A stretch of DNA of 64,000 bases. It comes from Isoetes taiwanensis (Eukaryota; Streptophyta; Lycopodiopsida; Isoetales; Isoetaceae). Numbering within the stretch: position 1 is the first letter of the stretch; every line of letters begins with the position of its first letter. The DNA lies in assembly GCA_021234155.1 (NCBI GenBank), contig JAJEKV010000008.1, positions 21,834,212 to 21,898,211 of the forward strand, read 5' to 3'. The translations under genes were made by a program, and so were the position numbers. The notes below the pieces were generated by a model. That model did not search any database. It had not been told where the DNA came from and saw only the letters and a list, made by a program, of their open reading frames with translations. Below are positions 46,287-57,990 of the stretch, one piece after another.

Positions 46287-46680
46287 AATAACAAAGAGAA
46301 GCAAGCAGAGGAGCAAGCCTCACCGGGCGCTCGCTCCTGAGAAAACAACTTGAGTTAAGGAGGCTGCTAAGCTTCGTGGAGGATACTATTCATCAGCAAC
46401 AGGTAGAACAAAGGAAGTAATCTAAAGAGAATGCGGGAAGAAGCGTAGGAAAGAGCAAGAAGAGGCAACCGAAGCCGTGAAGGAGCGATCGAGGAAGGAA
46501 GAGGAAGAAAGACATCGGCAAACAACCACCCATGAAGCCGTGTTCCTCGCCCGAAGACAAAAGACACCAAAAGATCCGGGTGCCGATGATAAGGACCGGC
46601 TTAGAGCTCGAGGAGGAATCGCCAAGCTGCGAGGGGATGTAGTAAGGACAATATCATCAAGTAAAGCCTGCATCCTCGAA

Positions 46681-47115
46681 CGGCCGGGGGAAAACTCTAC
46701 CGGAGCTGCACCCCAACCTAGGAGGAGGCATCGTTATAAGCCCGGTGCGAAGTGGCGCCGAGAGATAAGGAAGTACCGAAATCCAGCGGTCAAGCATTAA
46801 AAACTTCCTTTCGGCGTTTGGTCCTAGTAGGCCCAAGAATTTAAGGCGGACCTTAGTTTTCAAACTCATGCCATCCTAGCACTTCGTGGAGGCGTGCCGA
46901 GGCTTACTTGGTGGCCCTCTTTGGCCGATGCAAACCTATGTGCCATCCATGCCAGCGGTAACCATCATGACAAAAGACCCCTCTGGGCTACCACGCCGGA
47001 AAAAAAAAAAAAAAAAAAAAAATTATGTACATCACAATTTTGTATCTATGTAAATCGGTATATATATTAATACAAAACTGTTTGACTTCTTATTTTGAGT
47101 TGTGAATTTTCCTAC

Positions 47116-47162
<47 letters not shown>
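46681..47162 (+). pseudogene. histone H3 processed pseudogene
   Basis: Across several frames the order of histone H3 words is kept: RRHRYKPG and REIRKY at 46728-46779, KLPF at 46801, then RLV-like, AQEFKADLSFQTHAILAL (46831-46884), AEAYLVALF (about 46898-46923), DANLCAIHA (46927-46953) and VTIMTKD (46958-46978). At least four frameshifts and two stops destroy it. There are no introns, and A-runs follow at 47000-47022 and 47120-47162 (43 A), so it looks like a retrocopied mRNA. H3 packages DNA in nucleosomes. The spacing around KADLSFQ matches canonical H3 rather than the longer loop of CENH3. The N-terminal tail upstream is not the canonical one; a Lys/Glu/Arg-rich frame from 46477 precedes it. 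Confidence 0.85.
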
Positions 47163-47165
<3 letters not shown>

Positions 47166-48720
47166 ATGATGAGCTGGCGCCTCGAACGCCGTGCCCAGCA
47201 AGTTAAATACTCAGATTCATTTTAGGGTTTCATCATTTCTTACTCCCTTGTTTCCTTCTTCCTCCCATCTTCCGCTGCAAAGTGATGGACTACGTTGGCC
47301 GCTCGCATGGTACATGGGAAGGCGACAATGGATCCCCTGGGTTCCTTACCCTCTCTTGGATCCTATGTTCGCGAGGAGTTCAATCGACCTCATCGACAAT
47401 ATCTTGCGCCGACCACACTATCGACCTTTGTAGAGTTCTATGATGAGGAGATATTGCACGGCCCGAATTCTTTTGGGGCAGCGCCCAACCTTATCTCCCA
47501 GAGATATTGTGGAGCATATGTTGGGAGATGATCGCTACAACTATGACATCCTCAAAGGGCATCATCGGGCGTGCTACGCGCTCCCATTATCGATTGTGGC
47601 TCTAATGGGCTATACTTTGAAGCCCAGTTAAGCCCTTGCTCTTATTATGGGCCGGTATGTAGATGGAATGCTGACCGCTTCTTTGGAGCAAGCTAAGGCC
47701 CACTTCCTCGGATCGGAGGGAGGACGAAAGCGAGATAAACTTTGCTGATTTTTGTGCGATGGAAGGAGTTAGCTAAAGAGAGGCCTTTACCTCGTAGTAA
47801 GGGCCAAGCACTTGTGGGATTGAGTTAAACTTGCCACCATCAAGGTTGGGGATGGGATTACTTCTTTGGCGGCGACATTGGCATGGTAAAGGCATATGCG
47901 TAAGGGTAAGGTGAGGGGCCCGCTCACCTTCTCTATGGTGGCGGATATATTGTCGGGGTCAGCATGATTTCATTGATTACTCTGCGCCCCAATTATCGCC
48001 CGGAGATACATCGGTGCTCAGCTATCAACCTCTTGATGTTGAGCCTATCGGCTTTACTTTCTTGTCCGCGCCCGGTTAATGATTGAGGGTACCCCATCTT
48101 GAGTTCGAATCGGCTTTCGAGCCTCTGAGGCCACATGTGCCCAACATCGCGGCGTCGTCGTCAAGCTGGAAAACGACCCAACCATGGAGGATTTATGTGA
48201 TGAGATCCGGTATGTTTCCGGGGAAAAGGATTTTTGCCATGGAGGAGGAAGCTGCCCGAACCCCAGATTAAGGTTGGCCTCTTCAGCCCATCCGATGGTT
48301 GAGGGGTTGAAATGCCATATTACTGGAATTCTTCTGTCTAGGCTTTCACAATGACGGGTTCTCTTCTTTCTTCAAAGGCAATTGCAGAAGCGAGGCTGGT
48401 ACGTATGGGCATTAAGGGCACTTTCCACCTGGCCGGGCCACAAGAAATTAGCTCTAACCTTGAGCGGATCATCCTAGTGAACCGTGATCTTTGCCATTGC
48501 GGTGTTTGACCATGAGATTGGTTCTTGGATGAACATGAGTCTCGCTGGGTTGCGCCGCCATTGGCTACAAATGTTCCTCGAAATAGCTTCATCACTGCCT
48601 CATCGGGGTTAATCCTAAGCGTGTTACTCCTACATCATCGACCCGAATTTGATTTGATACTCACACAAGATGTTGACCGTCGACCTCTTAGTTTTAGGTT
48701 TCATTAGGTCATCGTGTATG
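47163..48720 (+). other. broken coding-like sequence, not recognised
   Basis: Short overlapping plus-strand frames contain words such as LGSYVREEFNRPHRQYLAP, FVEFYDEEILHGPNSFG and LPLSIVALMGYTLKP (47295-47630). Each is ended by small indels. It may be gag-region or captured gene sequence of the downstream Gypsy element, but I cannot name it. Confidence 0.3.
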
Positions 48721-50700
48721 AAATTTTGTTAATTTTGATTGGCATTACCTCTAGTGGGCCAACACCCAAATCTATGTCTTGTTTCAATTTTATATATTCG
48801 GATATCTTCTTATGTTTTTACCTTCGTTGAAAACCATTTTTCATTGTTTTCTTCTTTCAATGATTAATGATTTTCCTTAAAGCTTTCGAGTGGAAGGAAA
48901 AATTGTTTTCCAATGTATATATAATTATTCCCAATGCGTCTTGCGAAGAAACACTTGAGGAATACGGGGCCGGGATCACCGATCGATAAGAATGGATGAG
49001 CAGGGGACCTCCTGAACAGGACTATGGGGAAGCGGTAACGAGTATCTGACGGGGAAGTTGATGATGACATAGGCGGAGCTTAGGGTCGAGGAACAACCTT
49101 ATGATCCTGACAAGGGCATGGAAGTAGTTTCTTCTTCTGAGAAGCGTGCTTACGATGATACGGATGGACTCTTTCCCGTACTTGGGATTATTGGAATATG
49201 ACCCCACATCAAGCTTTTGATGATGCTAATGATCATCTCGGCAAATCTTCACGACCGAAGAAGGCTCTTCAACCTTCCCCGATTATTAGCCCCACTTGGG
49301 ATTATCAACCCGTTATTATCAAAGCTTGGGCACGCTACAAGCCTCGCCGTCCGCGTGAGAGTGTTGCTATCTATCCCGTCATGTATCCAAAACCCTTAAG
49401 CCACAATTTCGGTTTTGTGTGTTCCTATGCTTCGCCATGGCTAGGAAATGGCTTGTATCAACCTCTTTGTGTATTATATAACTATAAGTTTATAAGCGTG
49501 TTCCATATAAACTTCTTTGATGTAACCGTTATCTACACGTAAATTGAATCTTCCGTCCTTTCTCGTGTTCACTTTACGTTTCTTGATACTACTCGGAATG
49601 ACTTTGTTATAGCGATTCTTGTTATGGTACTCTTTTTTCTTATATCATCATTTATGTTTAATATAGGCCGATTGCTTAATCTTGCTTTTGGACACCCTCA
49701 AAAGCGCCGGCGGTTAACCCAGAACAGAATTGATCTTTGATGAAAAGGCGGTTAGGCGAGTGCAGGCCCACGTCTTGCATGCTAACCCACCGCGGCATGT
49801 ACAGCGGGGCGCCGGAGTTACCTCCGTTACCACCCTGAATCCACCTACGGCCGGTAGTCCCCACCACGAACTAGTCCCACAATGCGAAAGGGTCCCCTCT
49901 AAGCAGCTTGTAGAGCGGAGACTCCTCTAGAGAGAGTGCCACCTCTTCAAAAGTCACGCCGCCGGTGTCATACGCATCACTCTCCGGCATCATCAGGGGG
50001 CCATGCAAAGCGCCCGAGATAAGATGCCTTAAGGCGGTTGATCTGACCATAACTAGTATATGGAAGAATAGGAAAGCCCAGGTTGATGGAAATCTAGAAG
50101 CTGGCTTGAATGCCCGGAATCTGTTTGGGCCGAAATGAAAGGAGTTGGCCGGGGTCTATAGCACTGTGAGAAAAGGATACAAGGAAAGGTTGCCACCACA
50201 AACCTTCACCGAGCTGCCGTGTTGGTGGAAGGAGCTATGCTGACAAACATCAGACGGGGAGTAGATGCAACTTGAAAAGTTTGCCAAGGCCTTCGTCGCA
50301 TTATGTGCCTGCGTGCACATAAATGCCAGCCGAATCGAACTTTCTGAGGTTGGGCTTGAAGAGCATGTCATCTGAGGCCTACGGATGAGTTCATCGCGCT
50401 GAAGTATGTGTACTTGGTATATGAATGAGAAAGAGCGGTGGAGGGCTATATTGAGGGGTTTGGCACCATCGATCAACCCGGATGGTTAAGGCCATCGACC
50501 GAAATCGATTCTGAAGCTTGAATAAAGCGAGCCTCGAGGAGGACATACCAAAATGTCGATATCCGTCCTGCTCCTTACCCTACTTAACCGGCCCGTCCAC
50601 ACCTTACAAACCCGCTCTCTCGGTCCGGGGCCCTCTCGGCCGAGAACTCTTCACGGTCGCCCCGGGGAAAGAAATTAAGCTTTTAACGCCGGATCTCGAA
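48721..50700 (+). other. decayed sequence upstream of Gypsy pol, probable gag region
   Basis: No conserved word is readable with confidence. Its position between the 5' region and the zinc knuckle at 50785 suggests gag. The frames seen on either strand are short. Confidence 0.3.
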
Positions 50701-51499
50701 GGAACAATGCGGGTAAGGAAGTTGAAACCTCTTACGGTCCATTCCTAAAAAGAGGCGAGGGAAGAGCAGCTGCTTGCGGGATAGGCATGTTCACAGTGTA
50801 TGAGGCGGGACACTTCATGCGAAATTGCCCATATGTTACCAGACTGCCCGGTATACATGGCCGACCTTATTTGGGGCGATATTGAGTCAACATTACACGC
50901 CCGAGGGCGCTCCGAGTACATTCACGGTCGTCTCATATCCTTGCGGCTACTAGAAGCGGCAATCTTTGAAAGCCTATTTGTCATTTTCCACCATAGGCCA
51001 AATAGGCGGAAGCCTTTTGTAATTCTTATGGATCACGGGGAGTACACATAATTTTGCTTCTCCTAGAATGGCCGGAGTCCTCCAAGCTGGAAACCCTAAG
51101 GTCGCGACCGAGACCTGTCACTTTAGCCGATGGTAAGGTTAGACATACTCATGGTCGCCGCATCAACCTTAAGATGCGGTTGCGGTAGCACCGGTTCTAT
51201 ATGGGTGCGAATTAATGGATATTGGCAAATCTGACCTCATTGTTGGAATGGAATTCTTGGCATCACGCAAAAAGCCAACATAGCATAATTCGAGAAGAGA
51301 AGTTACCTTCAAGCGCTGACTAATGGAGCCGATGTAACTATAAAAAGGTGAACCATTAACCCTATCATGCAGTCTATGTCCATTCGGCGGGTTAGATAAA
51401 GCTATCTCCAAGCAAAAGCTCTCCTACGCCTTATTAGACTTGCTTCCATTGAGGCGGATGTTAAGCAAAACCAAGTAATCAACACCTTACCCACGGGGA

Positions 51500-52075
51500 T
51501 TGATTCTCCATGAATTTAGCGATCTTTTTCCCGAGGCGAGATCGAAGCTTCCTCCTTTTAGAGGGTAGAATGTGAGATAGCTTTGGAGCTGTGCACTAAG
51601 CCTACCACAAGGCCCGTCTGGGATGAGTCCCCGAGTTGGCGAGCTTAAAACAACTTCAAGAGCTGCTAAACCTAGGTTTTATTAGACCTAGCGTTTAGCC
51701 CTTTGAAAGCCCTATTCTGTTTGTAAAAAAAAAGGTCCTTGAGAATGTGTATTGATTATCGACAGCTCAACAAACATACCATCAAAATCGCTATGCTTTC
51801 CCAGGAAGCGAATGATCTAATGGATCGATTGCAAGGGGCCAAATATTTTTCAAAGATTGACCTTCATTTCGGGGATATCATCGGATAAGGATTAAAGAGG
51901 AGGACATCCATAAAGCTTTTAGCGCTAGATATGGACATTATGAGTTTACGTTATGCCTTCGGATTAACTAATGCCCACTTAACATTTATCGCGGTTAATG
52001 AACGATGTTTTTCAGGCCAATACTTGGATGATTTTGTTGTCATTTTCTTTGGCGACATTCTCATCTGATAAGACT
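51500..52075 (+). pseudogene. Gypsy reverse transcriptase, plus-strand copy
   Basis: Readable words in order: RELAELKQLQELL-like, SPILFVKKK, MCIDYRQLNKHTIK (51742-51786), DLMDRLQGAKYFSKIDL, IRIKEEDIHKAF, ARYGHYEFT and YLDDFVVIFFGDILI at about 52015-52070. In this family the catalytic box reads (Y/F)xDDIL. Here the first of the paired Asp is Gly (FFGDIL), while the minus-strand copy keeps FFDDIL. Frame changes occur several times within the domain. Confidence 0.85.
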
Positions 52076-53089
52076 CTAGAAGAGCATGAGAGACATCTTA
52101 AATTGGCCTACAAAAGTTAAGGCGTCATCAGCTTTTTGCCAAGTTCTCTAAGTGCAAGTTTGCCACTCCAAAGGTTGACTATTTGGGCCATATCATTTTT
52201 CTGGGAGGGAATTGCTACAGATCCAAGAAAAATAGGAGGCCGTAAAGGGAATGGGCCTATTCGAGAAAAATGTCTCAGAGGTCGAAGTTTCTTGGGATTA
52301 GCGGGATACTATCGAAAGTTTGTAAAGGATTTTTGCAAGGATTGCGGCACCTCTTACAAACCTTACAAAACATGAAAAGGTGAAGGATTGGATGGAGAAT
52401 CGGAAGACTAAGGTTGGGGGAAATTTCCAAAGACTTAAAGATGCCTTAACCTCGCCCCCGTTCTCGCGTTGCCCGATCGATAAAGGATAAACTGAACCCC
52501 AGGATGCAAGTAAAATCGCCCTTTGGTGGGGTTCTAATGCGGGGAGGAGGGTTATTGCTTATGATTCAAAGAAGATGAGCGAGGCGGAACGGCGATACCC
52601 TACCCATGATCAAAGAGTTGTTAGGTAATTTGTTCGCCCCCTTGCGGATATGGAGACACTACCTCCTTGGTAGAAGGTTCGGTTGGACCTGCGGATCACC
52701 AAAGTCTCGTTATTTATCCACCCACCGAACCTCAACCTCCCATTGTGGAGGAGATGGATGGAATTTCTTGAAGAATATGATTTTGAGATCATGTATAAGC
52801 TTTGGAAAGCCACAATGTGGTTGCGGATGCATTATCCCGCCATCCCCATTAACGAACCCATTGTAGCCAATTTCTACACTCACCCGGTGAGTTTGGGAAG
52901 CTTGAGATAGAAACAGACTTTGGCCACGGATCGAGTTTTGTGAAATGGGCTATTTTGAAATAAGGAGCACCTTAGCGATAAAGAAGCGAAGCTTCCGTTC
53001 ATATAAGAAAGAGGGCAATTTGTTGTATCACAAGGATAAGTTATGTGTACCTCTCACTTAGAGTGCGTAAGTTAATCCTCCATGACCTT

Positions 53090-53800
53090 TGACAACAGCC
53101 CTATAGCTGGACACATGCGGGTTTTATGAAGACCTATTTTAAAATCCGCTCTAGTTACTTTTGGCCTTCCATGAAGAAGGATATTGCTAGATACATTAAG
53201 CGTTGTCAAGTGTGTTAAACCAAACCAAAGGCGGAGCAACTAAGAGTTCGGGAGAGCTGCGGCCTTTGGATGTGCCCCATAAAATGGGAAGTAATAACCA
53301 TGGATTTCATTGTGGGCCTTCCACGAACTCTCCGTGGCTATGATCGTTAATGGTGGTCGTCGACAAATTGTCAAAAATGGCTCACTTCTTGCCATGTCGT
53401 TACCAAAACAAGCGCCTTCGACACCGCCTTGCTTTTCGCCAAAGGAGATCTTCTTGTTACTTACGGAATGCCACGGGTTATTGTATCCGACGGGGATCCC
53501 AAATTTGTAAGTGCATTACGGAAGGATTTCTTCACCACCATACAGACCAAGCTTGCTATGAGTACCGCATATCATCCTCGGGCGGATGGTAATTGACGTA
53601 CCAAGTATCATAGAGGATATGCTCACAGTTATGTGTGGAGTAAGCAATCCCAATGGCTGACTATATTTATCTAGTAGAGTTTGCCTATAGCGAAATATGA
53701 AACATGAGTCTTCAAAATGTCTCCTTTCATGATAAATTATGGTTATCAATGTCTTACTCGACACATGGCACAACCAGGGTGAGAAAGTGGAAGTTTCTCA
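53090..53800 (+). pseudogene. Gypsy integrase, plus-strand copy
   Basis: The zinc-binding N-terminus reads GHMR, then GFMKTYFKIRSSYFWPSM and KKDIARYIKRCQVC (53115-53217). The core has TMDFIVGLPRTLRGYD (first catalytic Asp), LMVVVDKLSKMAHFLPCR and VIVSDGDPKFVSA (second Asp, about 53485-53515), then STAYHPRADG. The segment carrying the third catalytic residue follows in damaged frames (QWLTIFI-like, about 53660). Confidence 0.85.
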
Positions 53801-54299
53801 ACAACTCCTCACGGAGATGCAAGCTTTGGTTGGCGAAGTGCGTGGTTACTTGCTAGGCGCCCTTGATGCGTCAAAAAGAGTGTAGCAGAATAAGCCACAG
53901 GACCCCGAGGAGTCTTCGGTGGTAGAATCGGTTTGGCTTAAGATTAAAAGTAAAAACAAGCCAAGCTTAAGATTGGTAATGCAAGAAGTTGGCACCCAGA
54001 TGGGCTGGACCGGGTTCAAAATCAGCTGAGCATTGGGGAGCAAGCATATCGCCTCGACTTGCCACCCGGCTTAAAGATCCACAAGGTTTTCATGTGAGTC
54101 TTCTAAAGCAGCACACCACGATCAGGCGGGTTTTGGAAACCCCAACCCTCACGGAAATAGTGGAGGGCAGACTAAAGATAGTACACGAAGCTCTTCTTGT
54201 GGCGGCTCCACCGCTAAACATCGGCCGGTGACCGTATCCCAGCGAAATCCCCATCCGCTCGGCAACCGCATGGGCCGCCGTCTACCCGCTCTCGAGGTA

Positions 54300-55560
54300 A
54301 CTCTTAGTGCGGGGAGGAACACGAAGGTGTCTTCAGCCCTTCCCTATGGGCTCCTATATAGGCGATAATGCGTCGAGAACTAGCATAAAACATACACAAA
54401 TACTACCTGGGAGGGTAGTGCATCGCACATAAACCAATGCAAAGATGATAATCACAAGCCATAAAGCAGGAGGCTCCTACCGGCTGGACTACCGTAGGAG
54501 GGTGGCCCGGCCGGCTGGAGCCTCAAGATAGAGCAGGAACCCGAGTCATGGCAATGGCGAGGGGTGGCATAGAACAATGGCTGGGGTTGACCACTCCATC
54601 CGCCCCTCACTGTGCATGCTTTGCGGATGGGCTAGATCGGGCTCACGGCCGGGACTCTAGCCTTCAGGATCGCAATCCCATGGCATCACCCGCCGGGACT
54701 ACTCGGGTTGCATCTCCACGGTCGATGAGGCGGGAAGGGTTGCATCTCCCCCTCGGGGGTCTAGAGGTGCCGTGGCGGCTAGAGAATCGATGGCGACACA
54801 CCGCGATTCGTGCCAGTGAACCCCCAAAGCGAGGCCAAGCCGGCACTTGCGGCTCGGGAGAGAGGCAACACCATTGCCGGGAGTGTCGGACCCATGCTCG
54901 GCCTTGCGAAGTGACCGACCATAAGCCTAGCCCACTATGGGATCCCCGAAGCCCCCTTTCGGCGGGGGATCCTCCCTCCACTTTCCCTCTAGCCCGTTAT
55001 GCAGTCTTTGAGTCATATCATAGCCTCCAATAGCACGGTGGGCTCTATGCCTGCAGGCAGCTAATAGGAACTAAGGGATCTACTCTAGGAGCATACTACA
55101 TATGGCTCTAGGTCTCTACCCCCTTCCCAATACAAGAGGAGCAAACATGATCAACCATCATCACATAATCATCATGAGAATAATCATAAGAAGAACATCT
55201 TAACCTAATCATACAACTAACTAATAGTTAGGGTTCCTTGATTAGGGTTCAAGATGTTGAATGTGGAGTTCTAGGATGGCTCTACTCTAGATACAAGATA
55301 CTAGCATATCTGGAATGCTAATTCGGATGAGCTATCACAACTACTATCCTACATACACGCTCACGATGCTCTCCCTCCGGATCAGGTGTGCCTCCATGGT
55401 CTTAGCCGACTCACGTGATCTTTGCTCTTGCTCCAAGAGCGAGTCTACCCTCTGGGGCTCTTTTGACCGGTCTATGCCACAACAAGCGATGTTGAAGCGG
55501 GGTTTGAGCAGTAAATGAATCTCACGGGTGCTAGGGCTGGAAAAGAGGTCTAGGGTTAGG
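54300..55560 (+). mobile_element. probable Gypsy 3' LTR, plus orientation
   Basis: A purine tract, GCGGGGAGGA (54309-54318), is followed by TGTCTTCAG at 54328 and a TATA-like CCTATATAGG at about 54351. 54400-55140 matches 44110-44900 in reverse complement. The position after the pol end is right for an LTR. The right end is not defined. Confidence 0.55.
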
Positions 55561-56720
55561 GTTTATGCCTATATAAGTTAGGTCCACCTAGGATGCCACG
55601 TGGCTTGTCCGGGTGAGTCTGTGTGGCGGTGCCCCAATAGGTTAAGGCCACATGGATAATGGCTTAACCTATGGTTGGCTAAGTTATGAGAATAACTTGG
55701 CCATGCCCCTAGTGCCACCCTATGGTATACAAGGCTATGAATGATAGACTTGTATAGTGGCGGATCGAGGAATATGCGTATTTATGGCGTATATTCCACG
55801 GACCGATCACATTTCTCCCAGGACAATCTTTGTCCTCGGCATTGCGCTAAGGTGACGAACCTACCTTATACGCAACAAACACATGTCATAACCTTTAATT
55901 TTACTTTGGTAATCAAGTTTTATTAGTTTAAAGGTCAAAATTTAGGCTATATTTGTACTTATACAAAATTATATAGCCTTAACTGCGGTTATTTCCTCGA
56001 TAATTCAAACATTATTATAAGAGTTATTAGGGTTCATAATCTAAATTATGGCTCCCCTAGCTTCTAAATAGCGGCTCCTCGTTGAGGTCCTCCTTCTACT
56101 TGCGCAAAAGGAGCACATTACGTTAGTTTAGTTAATAATTTGTGGTTTTAGGGGACCACCCCCTTACCTCCTTGGCGAACTCTTGGCTCAAGGTTGTCCT
56201 ACCTTGCCCAAGATCATGGCCCTTTCGGTTTGAGCTTAGGGATCATTTAAGATGCTCCCATCATTGCCCATGATCGAGTGCTACCTTGTACCGCGATCCC
56301 GGATCGAGTACGCGGTGCATCATGCCAGGGGTTTCAGCTAGGGGCGTCTCCGCGATCCCATCATCGCATGATGATCGCTTTAAAAGCTTCACCATGACCC
56401 TCCTACGGCCGGTGTGCGTACCCGCATCGTGGCATAGAGATCATCCGTCGATGTCCCATCATCGCCCACCATGCCTCATTCCTCACTCACATGACCCTAA
56501 TGGTCATGCGCACCTCTTTAGTGCGTGTGGCCTAGAGAATGCCTTAAAGGCGTATCCCATCATCGCCCCCACGATCCAAGGTTACGGCACATGCACCCTC
56601 TAACTAGAATGCATGCGCCGGGCTCAAAGCTAACTAACAACATGCTAGCTAACCACGGCAAGTCGACCGACCAAGTGGGAGGCGACTTCGCCCATCAAAC
56701 TCCTTCATGAACTCACGGGT
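55561..56720. other. between convergent Gypsy elements, possible LTR of the minus-strand copy
   Basis: No coding words are seen. By position this should hold the 3' LTR of the minus-strand element, but I could not align it with another LTR. Confidence 0.35.
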
Positions 56721-56724
56721 ATTG

Positions 56725-57110
56725 CTTCTCCAAATCTTGCTTCAATACCCATAATGGCATCTTCCACGGGTAAGTGCTTCCACTTAACCAAATATTGGAG
56801 GCTGAGACCTCCTAGTCTTCTTGAATGACTTATCAAAAGTAACTTTCGGGCACTATTTCTACTTGCTCCTCAGTCATTTCCAACAAGGTTGGAGTGTCCA
56901 AAACCTCCTCGGGGTTAGGATTGTGCCTTTTTAATAAACTTACGTGGAAGACCTTGTGGACCTTAAGATGGTTTGGAAGATCCAACTTGTAGGCTTGAGA
57001 GCCCACTCTCTCTAAAATCTTGAGCGGCCCAGCCCACCTAGGGGCAAGCTTCTTGCAGCTCCCAATCGCGGCTTGGCTTGCTTCACCTTGATCTTCAACC
57101 AAGCGGTATC
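56725..57110 (-). pseudogene. post-integrase region and chromodomain
   Basis: The longest clean Gypsy frame here reads KKLAPRWAGPLKILERVGSQ, YKLDLPNHLKVHKVFHVSLL and VLDTPTLLEMTEEQVEIV. After one frame change, QYLVKWKHLPVEDAI follows. The WxGP and HVSLLK words define the integrase C-terminal (SH3-like) region, and YLVKWK is the chromodomain core. Confidence 0.85.
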
Positions 57111-57149
57111 TCCCACCTTAAACTCCCTTACGGTCACTGTGCGTAGGCT

Positions 57150-57990
57150 ACACTCTTACGCCCGACTTCTTGCTGCACCAATAAATAACCCCTTACTTCC
57201 TCTACTAGGCTGCTTTGCATATCCCCTAACATCTCTTTGGGACACTTCTACCTTGGACCGCGAGTTGTGCGGTATCGGGGTTAAGCAGCGGTAGCCGTAG
57301 TTCACCATGGCGACATCACGGAGATGACTCTGCTTGGCACTATTAATGGCGAATTCCACCAAGTGAATGTACTCATCCCACTTGGATTTTGCTTGTTTTC
57401 CACACATAGCCCGAGCATGTCTTCAATGATCCGATTCGTCCTTTCCGTCGGCCATCTGTTTGTGGATGATATGGGTACTCATGGAGAGCCGATGCGGATG
57501 GTGCTAAAGAGATCTGCCAAAAGGCACTCATGAACTTAGAATCTCTATCGGATATTATTTCGAGGCATGCCATGGAGTCTAAAAATCTCCCTTACAAATA
57601 ACTTGGCGGTGTCTAATGCGGTGTCCGTCGTCTTGCAAGGCGAAATGTGCCATCTTAGATAACTTATCTCGACAACCATCAATGCATCCTTGCCTCGAAG
57701 AGTTCTAGGGAGTCTGTGATGAAATCCATGCTTATGACCTCCCACTTTGCATTTGGCACCCCCAATGGCTCTAAAGCACCGGAATCGAAGTTGCTCGCCT
57801 TGGTGCAGCGACATAGCGGCAATCCGAATATATGCAGCTATCGCCTCTTCATTCTGGCGAAGTAACTGCCGAATCTTGAAATAGGTCTTCATGAAGCCCG
57901 GCATGCCCCGCTATTGGGCTGTTATGTGTGTCATGAAGAATTAACTTCCTTACCCACGAAGATCGGGCACACACAACTTATGCTTATGGT
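57150..57990 (-). pseudogene. Gypsy integrase, minus-strand copy
   Basis: Readable in order on the minus strand: FMKTYFKIRQLL (about 57860-57900), SMDFIT (57715-57735), KDALMVV, KMAHFAPCKTTDTALDTAKL, VREIFRLHGMPRN, ISDRDSKFMSAFWQ, YHPQTDGR (about 57430-57455), then KWDEYIHLVEFAINSAKQSH and MVNYGYRCLTP. Both Asp of the DDE triad are present in the motifs. The frame changes several times. Confidence 0.85.

Larger units (their letters stand above)
50701..54240 (+). mobile_element. Gypsy retrotransposon internal region, plus strand, heavily frameshifted
   Basis: Domain order on the plus strand: CCHC zinc knuckle (CSQC...AGHFMRNCP, 50785-50830), protease end (DIGKSDLIVGMEFLAS, about 51216-51270), reverse transcriptase (51500-52075), RT connection (FLGLAGYYRKFVKDF, 52290-52340), RNase H (RRWMEFLEEYDFEIMYK, 52753-52803), integrase (53090-53600) and the post-integrase HVSLLKQH segment (54092). 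Gag-pol makes and integrates a DNA copy of the element. Small indels every 20-60 nt break all frames, so it cannot be functional. Its order and motifs match chromovirus-type plant Gypsy elements, but its own chromodomain is not readable. Confidence 0.88.

Noticed and set aside
46681-46980. Centromeric histone CENH3
   Set aside because: The loop region KADLSFQTHA has the canonical H3 spacing and VTIMTKD resembles canonical H3; CENH3 usually has a longer loop and other residues there.
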